From contig NZ_VFOZ01000001.1 of the NCBI RefSeq assembly GCF_006716425.1, forward strand, positions 6,510,001 to 6,574,000: 64,000 bases of DNA. Direction: 5' to 3'. Within the stretch, counting starts at the first letter, position 1. Every line of letters starts with the position of its first letter. This DNA comes from Actinoallomurus bryophytorum (GTDB taxonomy: Bacteria; Actinomycetota; Actinomycetes; Streptosporangiales; Streptosporangiaceae). The translations under genes were made by a program, and so were the position numbers. Positions 35,727 to 46,400 of this stretch are shown here, in pieces. The notes under the pieces were generated by a model. The model ran no database searches and was not told the origin of the DNA. It saw nothing but the letters and a program-made list of their open reading frames with translations.

Positions 35727-38509
35727 TCACGGCCGGTGCGCCCCAGCCCTCACGCCCGTCAGAGTTCTTCTCGCGCACCGCGGAGCTGGCGGCGATCGGC
35801 CGGCGGATGCGCGCCGCCGCGGCCGGGCAGGGCGGCACGATGGTGATCTGCGGCGAGGCGGGCATCGGCAAGACGGAACTCCTCGAACGCGTACTGGACC
35901 GTGCCGAGGGTCTGCGGCTGGTGCGGGCGGTCGGCCGGGAGTTCGAGAGCGAGCTCCCGTTCACCGGACTGCACGAGCTGTGCCGGCCGCTGCTGACCTG
36001 GTTGAAGACACTGCCCGCCCCCCAGCGGACGGCGGTGGAGGTGGCCTTCGCCCTGCGCGACGGCGCGACGCCGGATCGCTTCCGGCTCGGCCTGGCCGTG
36101 CTCGGCCTGCTGTCGGCCGCCGCGCGCGAGCAGCCGATCGTCTGTGCCGTCGACGACGCGCAGTGGCTCGACCACGCCTCCGCGCAGGTCCTGGCATTCG
36201 TGGCTCGCCGCGTCGAGCACGACCCGGTCATGTTCCTGTTCGCGGTACGCGAGCCGGCCACGCCCGCACTGCTCGGCGGGCTGCCCACGCTCACCCTCAC
36301 CGGGCTCGGCAACGAGGACGCGCTGGCACTGCTCGCCTCCCAGCTGCGCGCGCCACTGGACGAACGGATCCGCGACCAGATCGTCGCCGAGGCGCGCGGC
36401 AACCCGCTGGCCCTGCTCGAGCTTCCACGCAGCGTGAGAACCGCGGAGCTGGCCGGCGGCTTCGGCCTGCCCAAGGCGCTCCCGGTCCCCGCGCGCATCG
36501 AGGCCGGGTACCGCGAGCGGCTGGCCGCCCTCCCGGGGGACACCCAGCGGCTGCTCCTGCTGGCGGCCGCCGAGCCCCTCGGCGACCCGGTGCTGTTGTG
36601 GCGGGCGGCCGAAGGGCTCGGCGTCGACGCCGCCGCGGCCGCGCCGGCCGAGGCCGCCGATCTGCTCGACATCGGCGTCCGCGTACGGTTCCGGCACCCG
36701 CTGGTCCGGTCCGCCGTCTACGACGCGGCGACCCCGGACGACCGCCGCGGCGCACACCGCGCGCTGGCCGAGGTCACCGATCCGCGGGCGGACCCGGACC
36801 GCCGGGCGTGGCATCGCGCCCAGTCGGTGCTCGGACCCGACGAGGACATCGCGGCCGAACTGGAGAACGCCGCCGTACGCGCGTCCGCCCGCGGCGGCAT
36901 GGCCGCGGCGGCCGGCTTCCTCGAGCGCGCCACGGCCCTGACCCCCGACCCCGCCGGCCGGGCCGAACGTGCGTTGACCGCGGCGCGCTTCAAGCACTGG
37001 GCCGGTGCGCCCGATGCCGCGACCGACCTGCTGGCCACCGCCAGGATGGGCCCGCTCGACGGACTGCGGCGGGCGCTCGCCGAAGTGTTGACCGCCCAGA
37101 TCTCCGTCAGCACCGGTGCGAAGGATCCGGCCCCGCTCCTCGACGCGGCGCGGAAGGTCGAGGAACACGACCCGCTGATGGCCCGCGACGTGTACGTCGA
37201 GGCCTTTCTCGTCGCCATGCGCGCCGGTCGCCTCGGCGCCGAGGACCTGTTGAACGACACCGCCCACGAGGTGGCGAAGGCACTGGACGCGGCGCCCCTG
37301 ACCCCGGCGCCCCGCGCGGACCTTCTGCTGCGGGCACTGATCACGCGGGAGACGGACGGCTACGCCGCCGCCGTGCCCGCGATGCGGGACGCGATCGAGG
37401 CCTTCCTGGCCGCGGCGAAGGCGCCGAAGCCCAGGTCCCGTTGGCTCTCGATCGTCTCCGGAATGGCGATCGACCTCTGGGACCTGGAGAACTGGCGTGT
37501 CATCGCCGAACACCACGTTCGCATCACCCGCCGGAAGGGCGCGCTCATCACCCTGCCGAGCGGGCTGCACTTCCTCGCCGCCGCGCACCTCACCGCCGGC
37601 GAGTTCCAGGACGCCGAGGCGCTGGTCGCCGAGGCCAACACGATCGATCCCACCGGAAACCCGGCCGGCCCGCCGTTCGCGGACCTGGCGCTGCGTGCCT
37701 GGCGCGGCGACGAGGAGGGCTTCGCCGCGCTGGCCGAGCGGTTCAACGAGACGGCGTACGAGTCCGGCGAGGGCCATCACCTCACGGTGCTCGACGGCAC
37801 GCGGGCGGTGCTGTACAACGGCATCGGCCGGTACGACGCCGCCTTCGACTGCGCCGCACGTGCGTGCCGGCACGACGAGCTCGGGTTCTCCGCGTTGAAC
37901 CCGACCGAGTTCATCGAGGCCGCCGCGCGCAGTGGCCGGCAGTTGCAGGCCGGGCAGGTGCTGGCGGAGTTCGTCGCGAGGACCGATGCGAGCGGCACCG
38001 ACCTGGCCATCGGCCTGCAGCTGAACGCCTGTGCGCTGCTCACCGACGGCGCCGGCGCCGAGGACCTCTACCAGCAGTCCATCCACCGGCTGACCCATAC
38101 CCGCGCCACGGCCTACCTCGGCCGTTGCCACCTGGTCTACGGGGAGTGGCTGCGCCGGGAGACCCGGCGCGCGGACGCCAAGACCCAGCTGCGCATCGCC
38201 TACGAGATGCTGTCGGCGATCGGTGCCGCCGGGTTCGCCGCTCGCGCCGCGCGTGAGCTGTCCGCGTGCGGCGAGCATCCCCACCGTCCCGCCTCCAAGC
38301 CGCTCGACCTGCTCACCCCGCAGGAGCTCCAGATCGCCCGCCTCGTCGCGGGCGGCGCCACCTCGAAAGAGGCCGCCGCGCAGCTCTTCCTCAGTCCTCG
38401 CACCGTCCACGCGCATCTGCGCAGCATCTTCAAGAAACTCGGCCTCAACTCCCGCCGGCAACTTCACGACCTGCAACTGAGCTCAGGCAATGCCGAGACC
38501 GGGAAATAG
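35723..38509 (+). CDS. LAL-type LuxR transcriptional regulator with AAA ATPase
   Basis: The 928-residue protein has the large-ATP-binding LuxR layout. It has Walker A GEAGIGKTE (K50), Walker B CAVDDAQWLD (~residues 142-151), a helical TPR-like middle, and a C-terminal LuxR helix-turn-helix (LDLLTPQELQIARLVAGGATSKEAA through SPRTVHAHLRSIFKKLG, residues ~863-915). LAL proteins commonly activate secondary-metabolite or sugar operons on ligand and ATP binding. ATG 35723 follows GGGAGA and overlaps a mini-ORF; an earlier in-frame start at 35477 lies in non-conserved sequence. It stands just upstream of, and on the same strand as, the secretion locus and is a candidate activator of it (inference). 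Confidence 0.9.
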   Translation: MITAGAPQPSRPSEFFSRTAELAAIGRRMRAAAAGQGGTMVICGEAGIGKTELLERVLDRAEGLRLVRAVGREFESELPFTGLHELCRPLLTWLKTLPAPQRTAVEVAFALRDGATPDRFRLGLAVLGLLSAAAREQPIVCAVDDAQWLDHASAQVLAFVARRVEHDPVMFLFAVREPATPALLGGLPTLTLTGLGNEDALALLASQLRAPLDERIRDQIVAEARGNPLALLELPRSVRTAELAGGFGLPKALPVPARIEAGYRERLAALPGDTQRLLLLAAAEPLGDPVLLWRAAEGLGVDAAAAAPAEAADLLDIGVRVRFRHPLVRSAVYDAATPDDRRGAHRALAEVTDPRADPDRRAWHRAQSVLGPDEDIAAELENAAVRASARGGMAAAAGFLERATALTPDPAGRAERALTAARFKHWAGAPDAATDLLATARMGPLDGLRRALAEVLTAQISVSTGAKDPAPLLDAARKVEEHDPLMARDVYVEAFLVAMRAGRLGAEDLLNDTAHEVAKALDAAPLTPAPRADLLLRALITRETDGYAAAVPAMRDAIEAFLAAAKAPKPRSRWLSIVSGMAIDLWDLENWRVIAEHHVRITRRKGALITLPSGLHFLAAAHLTAGEFQDAEALVAEANTIDPTGNPAGPPFADLALRAWRGDEEGFAALAERFNETAYESGEGHHLTVLDGTRAVLYNGIGRYDAAFDCAARACRHDELGFSALNPTEFIEAAARSGRQLQAGQVLAEFVARTDASGTDLAIGLQLNACALLTDGAGAEDLYQQSIHRLTHTRATAYLGRCHLVYGEWLRRETRRADAKTQLRIAYEMLSAIGAAGFAARAARELSACGEHPHRPASKPLDLLTPQELQIARLVAGGATSKEAAAQLFLSPRTVHAHLRSIFKKLGLNSRRQLHDLQLSSGNAETGK

Positions 38510-38611
38510 GCAACGTTGCCGATACAGCGGTGACCTTGTACGGCGAAAGACTCAATTCGTGAATGCCACGCGTCGGCTAACGGGAATGACCTCTGCGAAA
38601 GGCGACCCGCC

Positions 38612-38977
38612 ATGGCGGAACCATCGGTGACCGTGGGAGGCGTGACGTACCACGTCACGCCCGAATATCTGGCTCAGGCGTCGACCGACGCCACCAGTGC
38701 CGCAGAGCGGATCAAAGGCGAGCTGGACCAGATCAAGACGTACGTCTACAGCCTTGAGGAAGTCTGGAAGGGCATCGCGCACGACCGGTTCGTGGCGCTG
38801 ATGAGCGAGTACGACATTCTCGCGAACATGCTGCACCAGGCCCTGACTGGAATCGCGAGCGGCCTGCACGGCAACTACATCAACTACCGCGACTCCGAGC
38901 AGCAGAACATCACCAACCTGACCTCCATCGAGTCGAACATGCCGGGCGGTCACACGGTGCTGGCCAACCTGACCTGA
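38612..38977 (+). CDS. WXG100-family ESX-like protein, with true WXG motif
   Basis: A 121-residue helical-hairpin protein with W52-K-G54 at the turn and the export motif Y92-R-D-S-E96 (YxxxE) after helix 2. WXG100 proteins are secreted as dimers by type VII systems through recognition of this composite signal by EccC. The ATG follows GAAAGG. The next gene, 27 bp downstream, encodes a shorter ESX protein with a degenerate turn, and the two probably form a heterodimer. It is the first gene of the T7SS locus. Confidence 0.9.
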   Translation: MAEPSVTVGGVTYHVTPEYLAQASTDATSAAERIKGELDQIKTYVYSLEEVWKGIAHDRFVALMSEYDILANMLHQALTGIASGLHGNYINYRDSEQQNITNLTSIESNMPGGHTVLANLT

Positions 38978-39004
38978 CGTACCACCCGCGGAAGGGAGCA
39001 GACC

Positions 39005-39319
39005 ATGGCCGACATCGACGGCTCCGACATCTACGTCGGCGAAGGACTGGGCGCCGCCGGCACCTGGCTCAACGGGCGCGCCGGAGAGATCTCGGAAGAC
39101 CTGGAGGCCCTGAAGAACAAGCTCGCGCCGTTGCAGGACTCGTGGAACCACAGCCAGGCGGCGACCTACTACCAGGACATGCAGCAGGAGTGGAACATCG
39201 CGGCGGAGGGGCTGTTCGGCCCGACCGGCATCCTGGGTGAGATCGCCCAGGCCATGCACGTCAACTGGGGCAACTACACCGATGCCGAGTGGTCGAACAT
39301 CAAGACCTGGAGGCACTGA
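39005..39319 (+). CDS. WXG100-family ESX-like protein, degenerate turn
   Basis: A 104-residue ESX protein whose turn reads W47-N-H49 instead of WxG, with the export motif Y91-T-D-A-E95. ESX heterodimers usually join one WXG-bearing and one divergent subunit, so pairing with the 38612 product is likely. It is preceded by GAAGGGAGC and is 4 bp from the EccD gene. Confidence 0.88.
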   Translation: MADIDGSDIYVGEGLGAAGTWLNGRAGEISEDLEALKNKLAPLQDSWNHSQAATYYQDMQQEWNIAAEGLFGPTGILGEIAQAMHVNWGNYTDAEWSNIKTWRH

Positions 39320-39322
39320 CCG

Positions 39323-40681
39323 GTGACCGACGAGCGGTGCCGGATCACGATCGTGGGCGAGCTCAGGAGCGTGGATCTGGCGGTTCCGGCGCGCGCGCCG
39401 ATCGCGGACTACGTTCCCGCGCTCGCCGGCATGTGCGGACAGGCGGATTCGGACGCCATACCCGCGGCCTGGACACTGGCGCCGGCCGAAGGACGGCCCT
39501 TCGAGCCGCACCAGTCGCTGGAGGCCGCCGGGGTTCTCGACGGTACGACGCTCTATCTCCGCGATGTGCTCCAGGGCGAGTCCGACGGCCCGGTCGTCGC
39601 CGACATCGCGGAACAGCTCGCCGAGATCGACGACGACGGAATCGCGTGGAACGCCCGTGCGCGGGCGTACACCACAGTCGCACTCGGCCTCCTCATCGTG
39701 CTGCTCGCGGCCGGCGCGCTCGGAGCGGGCGACCAGGAAGCGCCCGTACTCGGGCCGGTGCTGTTCGCGACCGGCGTGGCCTCGGCGGTACTCGCCTGGG
39801 CGGCCGGGGCGAAGGCGTGGCCGGTGCCGGGACTGCTGCGGCTGGTCATGGCCATGGTGACCTGCCCGCTGCTGGGACTCGCGGCGCTCTCGCTGCCGCT
39901 GCACGGGGCGGCGTCGCCGGTCGCGGTCGCGCTGACCGCCTCGATCGGCGCGTTCGTGGCCTATCTGGCGGCCCCGGCGATCGCCACGCTGGTGCTTCAG
40001 ATCGTCTGCGGTTCGTCGATGGTGCTGACGGTCCTGCTCGCGGTCCTGCACGCGGGCCGGGTGGAGGTCGCGGCCGTGACCGGGGTGGCGATGTTCTTCG
40101 CGATCAGCGCGCTGCCGAGGCTCGCGGCGCAGGTCGCGGCGGTACCGCCGGGACCTGCGCAGATGGACGACATCGAGGGCGCGGTACAGCGGGTCCGGCG
40201 GCTACTCGTCTTCCTGACCGCGGTGTGCTGCCTCGTGCTGGACGCGTGCCTGGTGGTGCTGAGCGGTTCGGACGACTGGTATGCCTTCGGGCTCACGGTC
40301 TGCCTCGGCCTGGCGCTGCTGTGCCGCGCGAGCTCCTCGCGGCTGCGCGCGGTCGTTGCCGCCGTCCTGACCAGCGGCACGGCCGGGCTGACAGCGCTGG
40401 CGATCCGCGCCCCCGGCCATGTCTTCGGGCCGCAGAGCCGTCTCGGTGCCCCGGACGCCGCCGGCTGGCTGGCGCCGATGGCGGCGCTCGTGGTCGGCGC
40501 GGTCGTGGTCTGGTGTGGCCTGGTGCTGTGTTTCCGCAGCTCGTTGCGGCAGGCCGAGTTCGGCGAGCGGTGGAGCTGGTCGGTCGCCCTGGCGAACTTC
40601 CTGGGCGCGGTGAGCGTGCCGCTCGCCGTCGGCGTCTTCGGTGTCTTCGGCGACCTCATACGGGCCGGCGGAAAGATGTGA
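39323..40681 (+). CDS. eccD: Type VII secretion integral membrane protein EccD
   Basis: The 452-residue protein has the EccD layout. An N-terminal ubiquitin-like (YukD) domain (residues ~1-85: CRITIVGELRSVDLAVPARAPIADY, ending DGTTLYLRDV) is followed by about eleven TM helices from residue ~113 (VALGLLIVLLAAGAL). EccD dimers line the T7SS membrane core. GTG 39323 follows GGAGG and is the only start giving the full ubiquitin-like domain. It is slightly shorter than ESX EccD proteins (~460-510). It identifies the locus as an actinobacterial T7SS. Confidence 0.92.
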   Translation: MTDERCRITIVGELRSVDLAVPARAPIADYVPALAGMCGQADSDAIPAAWTLAPAEGRPFEPHQSLEAAGVLDGTTLYLRDVLQGESDGPVVADIAEQLAEIDDDGIAWNARARAYTTVALGLLIVLLAAGALGAGDQEAPVLGPVLFATGVASAVLAWAAGAKAWPVPGLLRLVMAMVTCPLLGLAALSLPLHGAASPVAVALTASIGAFVAYLAAPAIATLVLQIVCGSSMVLTVLLAVLHAGRVEVAAVTGVAMFFAISALPRLAAQVAAVPPGPAQMDDIEGAVQRVRRLLVFLTAVCCLVLDACLVVLSGSDDWYAFGLTVCLGLALLCRASSSRLRAVVAAVLTSGTAGLTALAIRAPGHVFGPQSRLGAPDAAGWLAPMAALVVGAVVVWCGLVLCFRSSLRQAEFGERWSWSVALANFLGAVSVPLAVGVFGVFGDLIRAGGKM

Positions 40682-40685
40682 CGCG

Positions 40686-43400
40686 GTGCTGACGAACAGG
40701 ACGCACAAACCGTCGCGGGAGCGCGTGGCGCCGGGCAGCTGGGGCGCTCACGCGACGATCGGGGCCGCCATGCGAGCCGCGGCGCCAGGCGCGGTGGTCT
40801 CCGTCCTGCCGGGTGTCTACCGGGAGAGCCTCGGGCTGAACCGTGACGTCACGCTGGTGGCCGAGAAGGGCCCGGGCACCGTACGGGTCGTGGGGGTCCG
40901 CGGTCCGGCGCTGACCGTGCACGACGGCGCGGTCACCGTGTCCGGGCTGACGTTCGAGGCCGCATCACCGGGTGAGTCGGTCGTCCTGGTCTCCGGCGGC
41001 GCTCCCGCCCTGCGCGGCTGCCGGGTTACCGGCGGCCGTCTCGAGGTGACGGGCGACGCGGCCGCAGTGCTGGCGGGATGCACGCTCACCGGCGTCGGCC
41101 GCACGGCCGCGCTCCTGACCGGTACGAGCCGTACGGCCCTGGAGGACTGCACCGTACGGTCCGCGGGCGGCGACGGGATCGTCGTGGACGACGAGGCCCG
41201 GGCCGTGTGCACCGGCACCGTCGTCGACGGCGCGGGCGCCCGCGGCGTCCACCTGACCGGTTCGGCGCGCGGATCGTTCACCCGGTGCGAGGTGCGCGGC
41301 ACCGCGGACGTCGCCGTCCACGCGGCGGGCGGCAGCGCACTGGCGCTGATCGACTGCCGGCTCCACGAGACCGGCGCGCAGGGTGTACGGCTCGGAGACA
41401 GGGCCGGGCGCCGGGCGGACGACGGCCAGGGCCGGCGGGACGGCGCCTCGGCCGAGGAGCCGCAGAGCTCCCGCGTCCACGCGGTGCTGCTCGTCCGCTG
41501 TGAGATCTTCAACACCGCCGCGGCCGGCGTGCTGGCCGAGGACGAGGCGGCGGCGGAGCTGGACGCGTGCCACGTCCACGACACCGGCCGGGCGAGCGTC
41601 ATCGCCGGTGGGTCCGCCACGCTGCACCTGAAGGACGTACGTGCCGTCGCCGCCCAGGACACCGCGCTCGCGGTCTCCGGCGCCGCGACCGTCACCGCCG
41701 ACGGCGCGACACTCGCCCGCACCGGCGCGAACGGCCTGTACGCGGACGGGGACGCGCACGTGACGCTCACCGACTGCGAGATCCGCGACACCGCCTACAC
41801 GGCCGTCCACGCGGTCGGCGGGGCACGTGTCACGCTGGCCGGCTGCCGGATCCACACCACGCCCGAGTACGGCGTACGCGCGTGCGGCCAGGCAGAGCTG
41901 GTCATCGGCGATACCGAGGTGCGCGACACCGCGATGGCCGGTGTGTTCGTCGACGGCGGTGACGCGGTGCTGCGCGGCTGCCACATCAGCCGTACGCGGA
42001 CCGGGGCGAGTCTGCGCACGACGCACCGCCCGCTGCTGGCCGACTGCCGGCTCACCGACATCGACGGAGTCGGCGTGGAGGTCGGCCCCGGCACCGCGGC
42101 CCTGGTCGAGAACTGCCGGATCGAGCGCACCGGATCGACCGGGCTGTTCCTCGACGCGGGCAGCGCCGCGCGGATCGACGGGTGCGCGATCGCCGGCGTG
42201 GAGGGCAGCGCGGTGTCCGTGGGCGCGGGCGCCCGGCCGCGGGTGCGCGGGCTGAGCATCGAAGGGGCCGCGCACAACGGGCTCTTCGTGACCGAGCACG
42301 CGGAGGGGCTTTTCGAGGACCTGCGGATCGCCGGCACCGGGTTCCCCGCGATCTACGTCGAGACGCACGCGGCGCCCGTCGTACGCCGGTGCCTGGTGTC
42401 CGGCAGCGACCACGACCTGGTGGTCTGCGAGGGGGCCGAGCCCGTCTTCGAGGAGTGCCGCTCGGAAGGGGTGCGCGAGAGCACCCTCCCGCAGCACGCG
42501 CCGAGCGGCCCGGCGCGGGCGGCCTCGCCCGCGCGGCCTGGCGCGGGCCCGGGAGAGGGCGACGAGCCGGAGACGGCCGAGGAGAGGCTCGCACGGCTGC
42601 GCGAGGAACTCGACGTGCTCGTGGGCTTGGACGGCGTCAAGCGCGAGGTCGTGAACCTCACCAAGCTGATGCAGATGGTGAAGGTCCGGCAGGAGGCCGG
42701 GCTGCCCCCGCCTCCGCTGAGCCGGCATCTGGTGTTCGCGGGCAATCCGGGGACCGGCAAGACGACGGTCGCGCGAGTGTACGGCGGGTTCCTGCACGCG
42801 CTGGGCCTGCTGGAGCGCGGGCACCTGGTCGAGGCGGACAGGGGCGATCTGGTCGGCGAGTACGTCGGCCACACCGCGCCCAAGACGCAGGCGGCCTTCC
42901 GCAGGGCGCTCGGCGGCGTGCTGTTCATCGACGAGGCCTACTCCCTGGTCCCGCACGGCCAGCCGAACGACTTCGGCCAGGAGGCGATCGCCACGCTGGT
43001 CAAGCTCATGGAGGACCATCGGGACGAGGTCGTGGTCATCGTCGCCGGCTACACCGGGGAGATCCGGCGCTTCCTCGACTCCAACGCCGGGCTCGCGTCG
43101 CGGTTCACCCGCACGCTGACGTTCGAGGACTACACGTCCGACGAGCTGGTACGGATCGTGCGGTACCACGCCCGCCGGCACGAGTACGAATGCCCGCCGC
43201 CGACCCTCGACGCGCTGCGCGCGTTCTTCGAGGGGTTGCCGCGCGGCGACCGATTCGGCAACGGCCGCACCGCACGGCAGGTCTTCCAGCTGATGACCGA
43301 ACGGCACGCGCAGCGGATCGCCGACGACCTCGAGGTGGAGGGCCCCGGCGACCTGACCACTCTGCTGCCGGGCGACCTGCCGCCCCCCGAGGCGGTGTGA
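40686..43400 (+). CDS. Right-handed beta-helix fused to EccA-like AAA+ ATPase
   Basis: The 904-residue protein (GTG 40686, 4 bp after EccD) has an N-terminal parallel beta-helix of about twenty short repeats of the type 'xxVxGCxVxxTxxxGVxxxG' (residues ~30-590) and a C-terminal CbxX/CfqX-type AAA+ ATPase (residues ~635-900). The ATPase has Walker A GNPGTGKTT (K692), Walker B VLFIDEAYSLV, and sensor/Arg-finger segments NAGLASRFTRTL. The ATPase matches EccA, the T7SS cytosolic ATPase, but EccA normally has an N-terminal TPR domain, which the beta-helix replaces here. Such a domain usually binds or cuts polysaccharide; inside the cell it may dock effectors instead. Its GC-rich linker lies at ~residues 600-630. 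Confidence 0.88.
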   Translation: MLTNRTHKPSRERVAPGSWGAHATIGAAMRAAAPGAVVSVLPGVYRESLGLNRDVTLVAEKGPGTVRVVGVRGPALTVHDGAVTVSGLTFEAASPGESVVLVSGGAPALRGCRVTGGRLEVTGDAAAVLAGCTLTGVGRTAALLTGTSRTALEDCTVRSAGGDGIVVDDEARAVCTGTVVDGAGARGVHLTGSARGSFTRCEVRGTADVAVHAAGGSALALIDCRLHETGAQGVRLGDRAGRRADDGQGRRDGASAEEPQSSRVHAVLLVRCEIFNTAAAGVLAEDEAAAELDACHVHDTGRASVIAGGSATLHLKDVRAVAAQDTALAVSGAATVTADGATLARTGANGLYADGDAHVTLTDCEIRDTAYTAVHAVGGARVTLAGCRIHTTPEYGVRACGQAELVIGDTEVRDTAMAGVFVDGGDAVLRGCHISRTRTGASLRTTHRPLLADCRLTDIDGVGVEVGPGTAALVENCRIERTGSTGLFLDAGSAARIDGCAIAGVEGSAVSVGAGARPRVRGLSIEGAAHNGLFVTEHAEGLFEDLRIAGTGFPAIYVETHAAPVVRRCLVSGSDHDLVVCEGAEPVFEECRSEGVRESTLPQHAPSGPARAASPARPGAGPGEGDEPETAEERLARLREELDVLVGLDGVKREVVNLTKLMQMVKVRQEAGLPPPPLSRHLVFAGNPGTGKTTVARVYGGFLHALGLLERGHLVEADRGDLVGEYVGHTAPKTQAAFRRALGGVLFIDEAYSLVPHGQPNDFGQEAIATLVKLMEDHRDEVVVIVAGYTGEIRRFLDSNAGLASRFTRTLTFEDYTSDELVRIVRYHARRHEYECPPPTLDALRAFFEGLPRGDRFGNGRTARQVFQLMTERHAQRIADDLEVEGPGDLTTLLPGDLPPPEAV

Positions 43401-43440
43401 ACGCCCCCCGCCCGCACTCCTCACGCTAGGTGCCGTACCG

Positions 43441-46400
43441 ATGAGCAGGACCGCCTTTCACCGCCCCGCCAGGATGGCGCCTCCGCCTGTGCCGGAGGAG
43501 AAGATCAACCTGGCGGCCCCGCCCCAGCTTCCGGCCGAGAACCCCCAGTCCAGCCTCATCATGCTGGTCCTGCCCCTGCTGACGAGTGTCAGCATGGCCG
43601 CCTACCTCATCTCGACCGGCCGGCTATGGATGATCATGCTGGGCGTCCTGTTCGTCATCTCGTCGACCGCCTTCACGATCGGCGTGCGTACGCGAATGCG
43701 CGGGCGCAACCGCCGCCAGCGGGACCACCACCGCGAGCGTTACCTGGACCATCTCGCCGGCGTCCGCAAGCAGGCACGGCAGATCGCCCAGGTGCAGCGG
43801 CTCGCCACCGCCTGGGTGCATCCGAGCCCGCGGCGGCTCTGGGCCATGGCCACACGCCGGCGCCGGGTGTGGGAGCGGCGTCCGGGCGACGCCGACTTCC
43901 TCCGGGTCCGTCTCGGCAGCGGCACCGGGCCGCTCGCAGCCCAGCTCGCCGTGGCCAAGCGCGGCGACCCGTCGATCGAGTACGACCCGCGCTCCATGCA
44001 CGAGGCCGAGGAACTGGTCCGCGTCCACGGCCGCGTGGAGGACCAGCCCGCCTGGATCGACGTCGGCCGTGCCGGGGTGGTCAGCCTGCTCGGGCCGGAG
44101 CGCGAGGCACGGCTGGCGGCCACCGCGCTGCTGTGCCAGCTCGCCGTCCTGCACGCCCCGGACGACGTGCGCGTGGCCGTCGTCACCGAGGGCCACCAGG
44201 AGTGGGAGTGGACGAAGTGGCTGCCGCACACCTACGAGCCGGACACGGACGAGCGCGGGATCGAGGTCGTCCCGCTCGTCGCGGAGCGTCTCGACGACCT
44301 GGCCGACTACCTGGAGGCCGAGCTCGAACGCGCCACGGCGGCGCGTACGGAACGCGGCACCCGGCTCGTGGGCACGATCGCACAGGACGGGCCGCGGCAA
44401 CGCCTTGTCGTCGTGCTCGACCGCTACGACCCGCGGCTGGAGTGGGCGCGGTCCTCTCTCGTCCTCCGGCTCCTGGCCGAGGCGGGACCACAGCTCGGCG
44501 TCACCCTCGTCTGCCTCGTCACCGAGGAGGGCCAGGAGCCGGGACGGGTGGACGTACGCGCACGGATCGCCGCCGACGGCGCGCTCACGCTGGAAGGACG
44601 CGACATGGTGCTGCACAGTGTCGTGGAGAACGCCGCCGTGGACCGTTTCCACCCCGTGCTGACCGAACGGATCGCCCGGCTGCTCGCCCCGCTCCGCCTG
44701 TCCGGCGAACGCGACCAGGTCCTGTCCGAGGCCGTGTCGCTCCCCGGCATGCTCGGCATGAACGACGTAAGGGAATTCGACCCGGCCGCGCTCTGGCGTG
44801 GACCGGACGACGACGCCGTGCTCCGGGTCCCCGTCGGCGTGGACGGCAACGGGGAGACGCTCGTCCTCGACCTCAAGGAGTCGGCGCAGGGCGGCATCGG
44901 CCCGCACGGGCTGATCGTCGGCGCGACCGGTTCGGGCAAGAGCGAACTCCTGCGCACGCTCGTCACCGGACTGGCGATGACGCACTCGCCGGAGCTTCTC
45001 GGCTTCGTCCCGATCGACTTCAAGGGCGGCGCGACGTTCGCGAACCTGACCCGGCTCCCGCACGTCGCGGGCCTGATCACGAACCTCGCCGACGACCTGT
45101 CCCTCGTCGACCGGGTGCGGGCCGCGCTGATCGGGGAGCAGCAGCGGCGGCAGCGGCTCCTGCGCCAGGCCGGCAACGTCGACTCCATCCGCGAGTACCA
45201 GATGAAACAGGCGGCCGGCGCCACCGGCGTGGACGGCGAAGCGCTGCCCCCGCTGCCGTACCTGATGATCGTCGTGGACGAGTTCGGTGAGCTGCTGACC
45301 CAGCGGCCGGACTTCATCGAGCTGTTCGTGCAGATTGGGCGGGTCGGCCGGAGCCTGGGCATGCACCTGCTCCTGGCCACCCAGCGGCTGGAGGAGGGCC
45401 GGCTCCGCGGCCTGGAGTCCCACCTGTCGTACCGCATCTGCCTGCGGACCTTCAGCGCCGCCGAGAGCCGGGCGGTGATCGGGACGCCCGACGCGTACAC
45501 GCTGCCGCCGATTCCGGGCTCGGCCTACCTCAAGGTGGACGAGTCGACCTACGAGCGATTCCGGGTCGCTCACGTGTCCCGGCTGTACCGGGGAGACGAC
45601 GACGGGGTGTCTCAGACGCCGGTCGAGCCGGCGCCCTTCGGGCTGCGCACGCGACCGACCGCGGAGGAGATGACTCCTGTGGTCAGGCACACCTGGGCGC
45701 CGGGAGACGACACCACCGACCTGCACCTCGTCGTGGACCGTCTCGCCGCCGGCGGCGCGCAGACCCACCAGGTCTGGCTTCCGCCGCTGCCCCCGCACTT
45801 CTCGCTGGACGTGCTGCTCGGCCCATTGGAACCGGAGGCCGGCCGCGGGCTGCGGAGCACCGTGTGGGAGTCCGGCGGAGAGCTGAAGTCCCCCGTCGCG
45901 GTCGCGGACCTGCCGTCCCGGCAGGAGCAGCGGCCCCTCGTCCTCGACCTGGCCGGAGCGCACGGCCATCTCGCGCTCGTCGGAGCCCCGCAGAGTGGCA
46001 AGAGCATGTTCCTGCGCACCGCACTGATCAGCGCGATGCTCACGCACACCCCGGAGGAGCTCCAGTTCTACTGCATCGACCAGGGCGGTGGAGCGCTGTA
46101 CGGCCTGGAGGACGCCCCGCACGTCGTCGGCGTGGCCGGGCGACGCGACTCCGAGCGGATCCGGCGTGTGCTGGCCGAGGTCGGCCGCCTCGTCACCATC
46201 CGCGAGCGCATGTTCGAGGACCTCGGCATCCAGTCCGCCGCGGACTTCCGGCGGCTCCGCGGCGCCGGGAAGCTGCCGCAAGGCGTCCGCGCCGCCGACG
46301 TCGTCCTGGTCATCGACAACTGGGGCGCGCTGCACGCCGAGATGGAGGACGCCACGGCGATCGCGATCGATCTGGCCACCCGGGGCCTGGGCGTGGGAGT

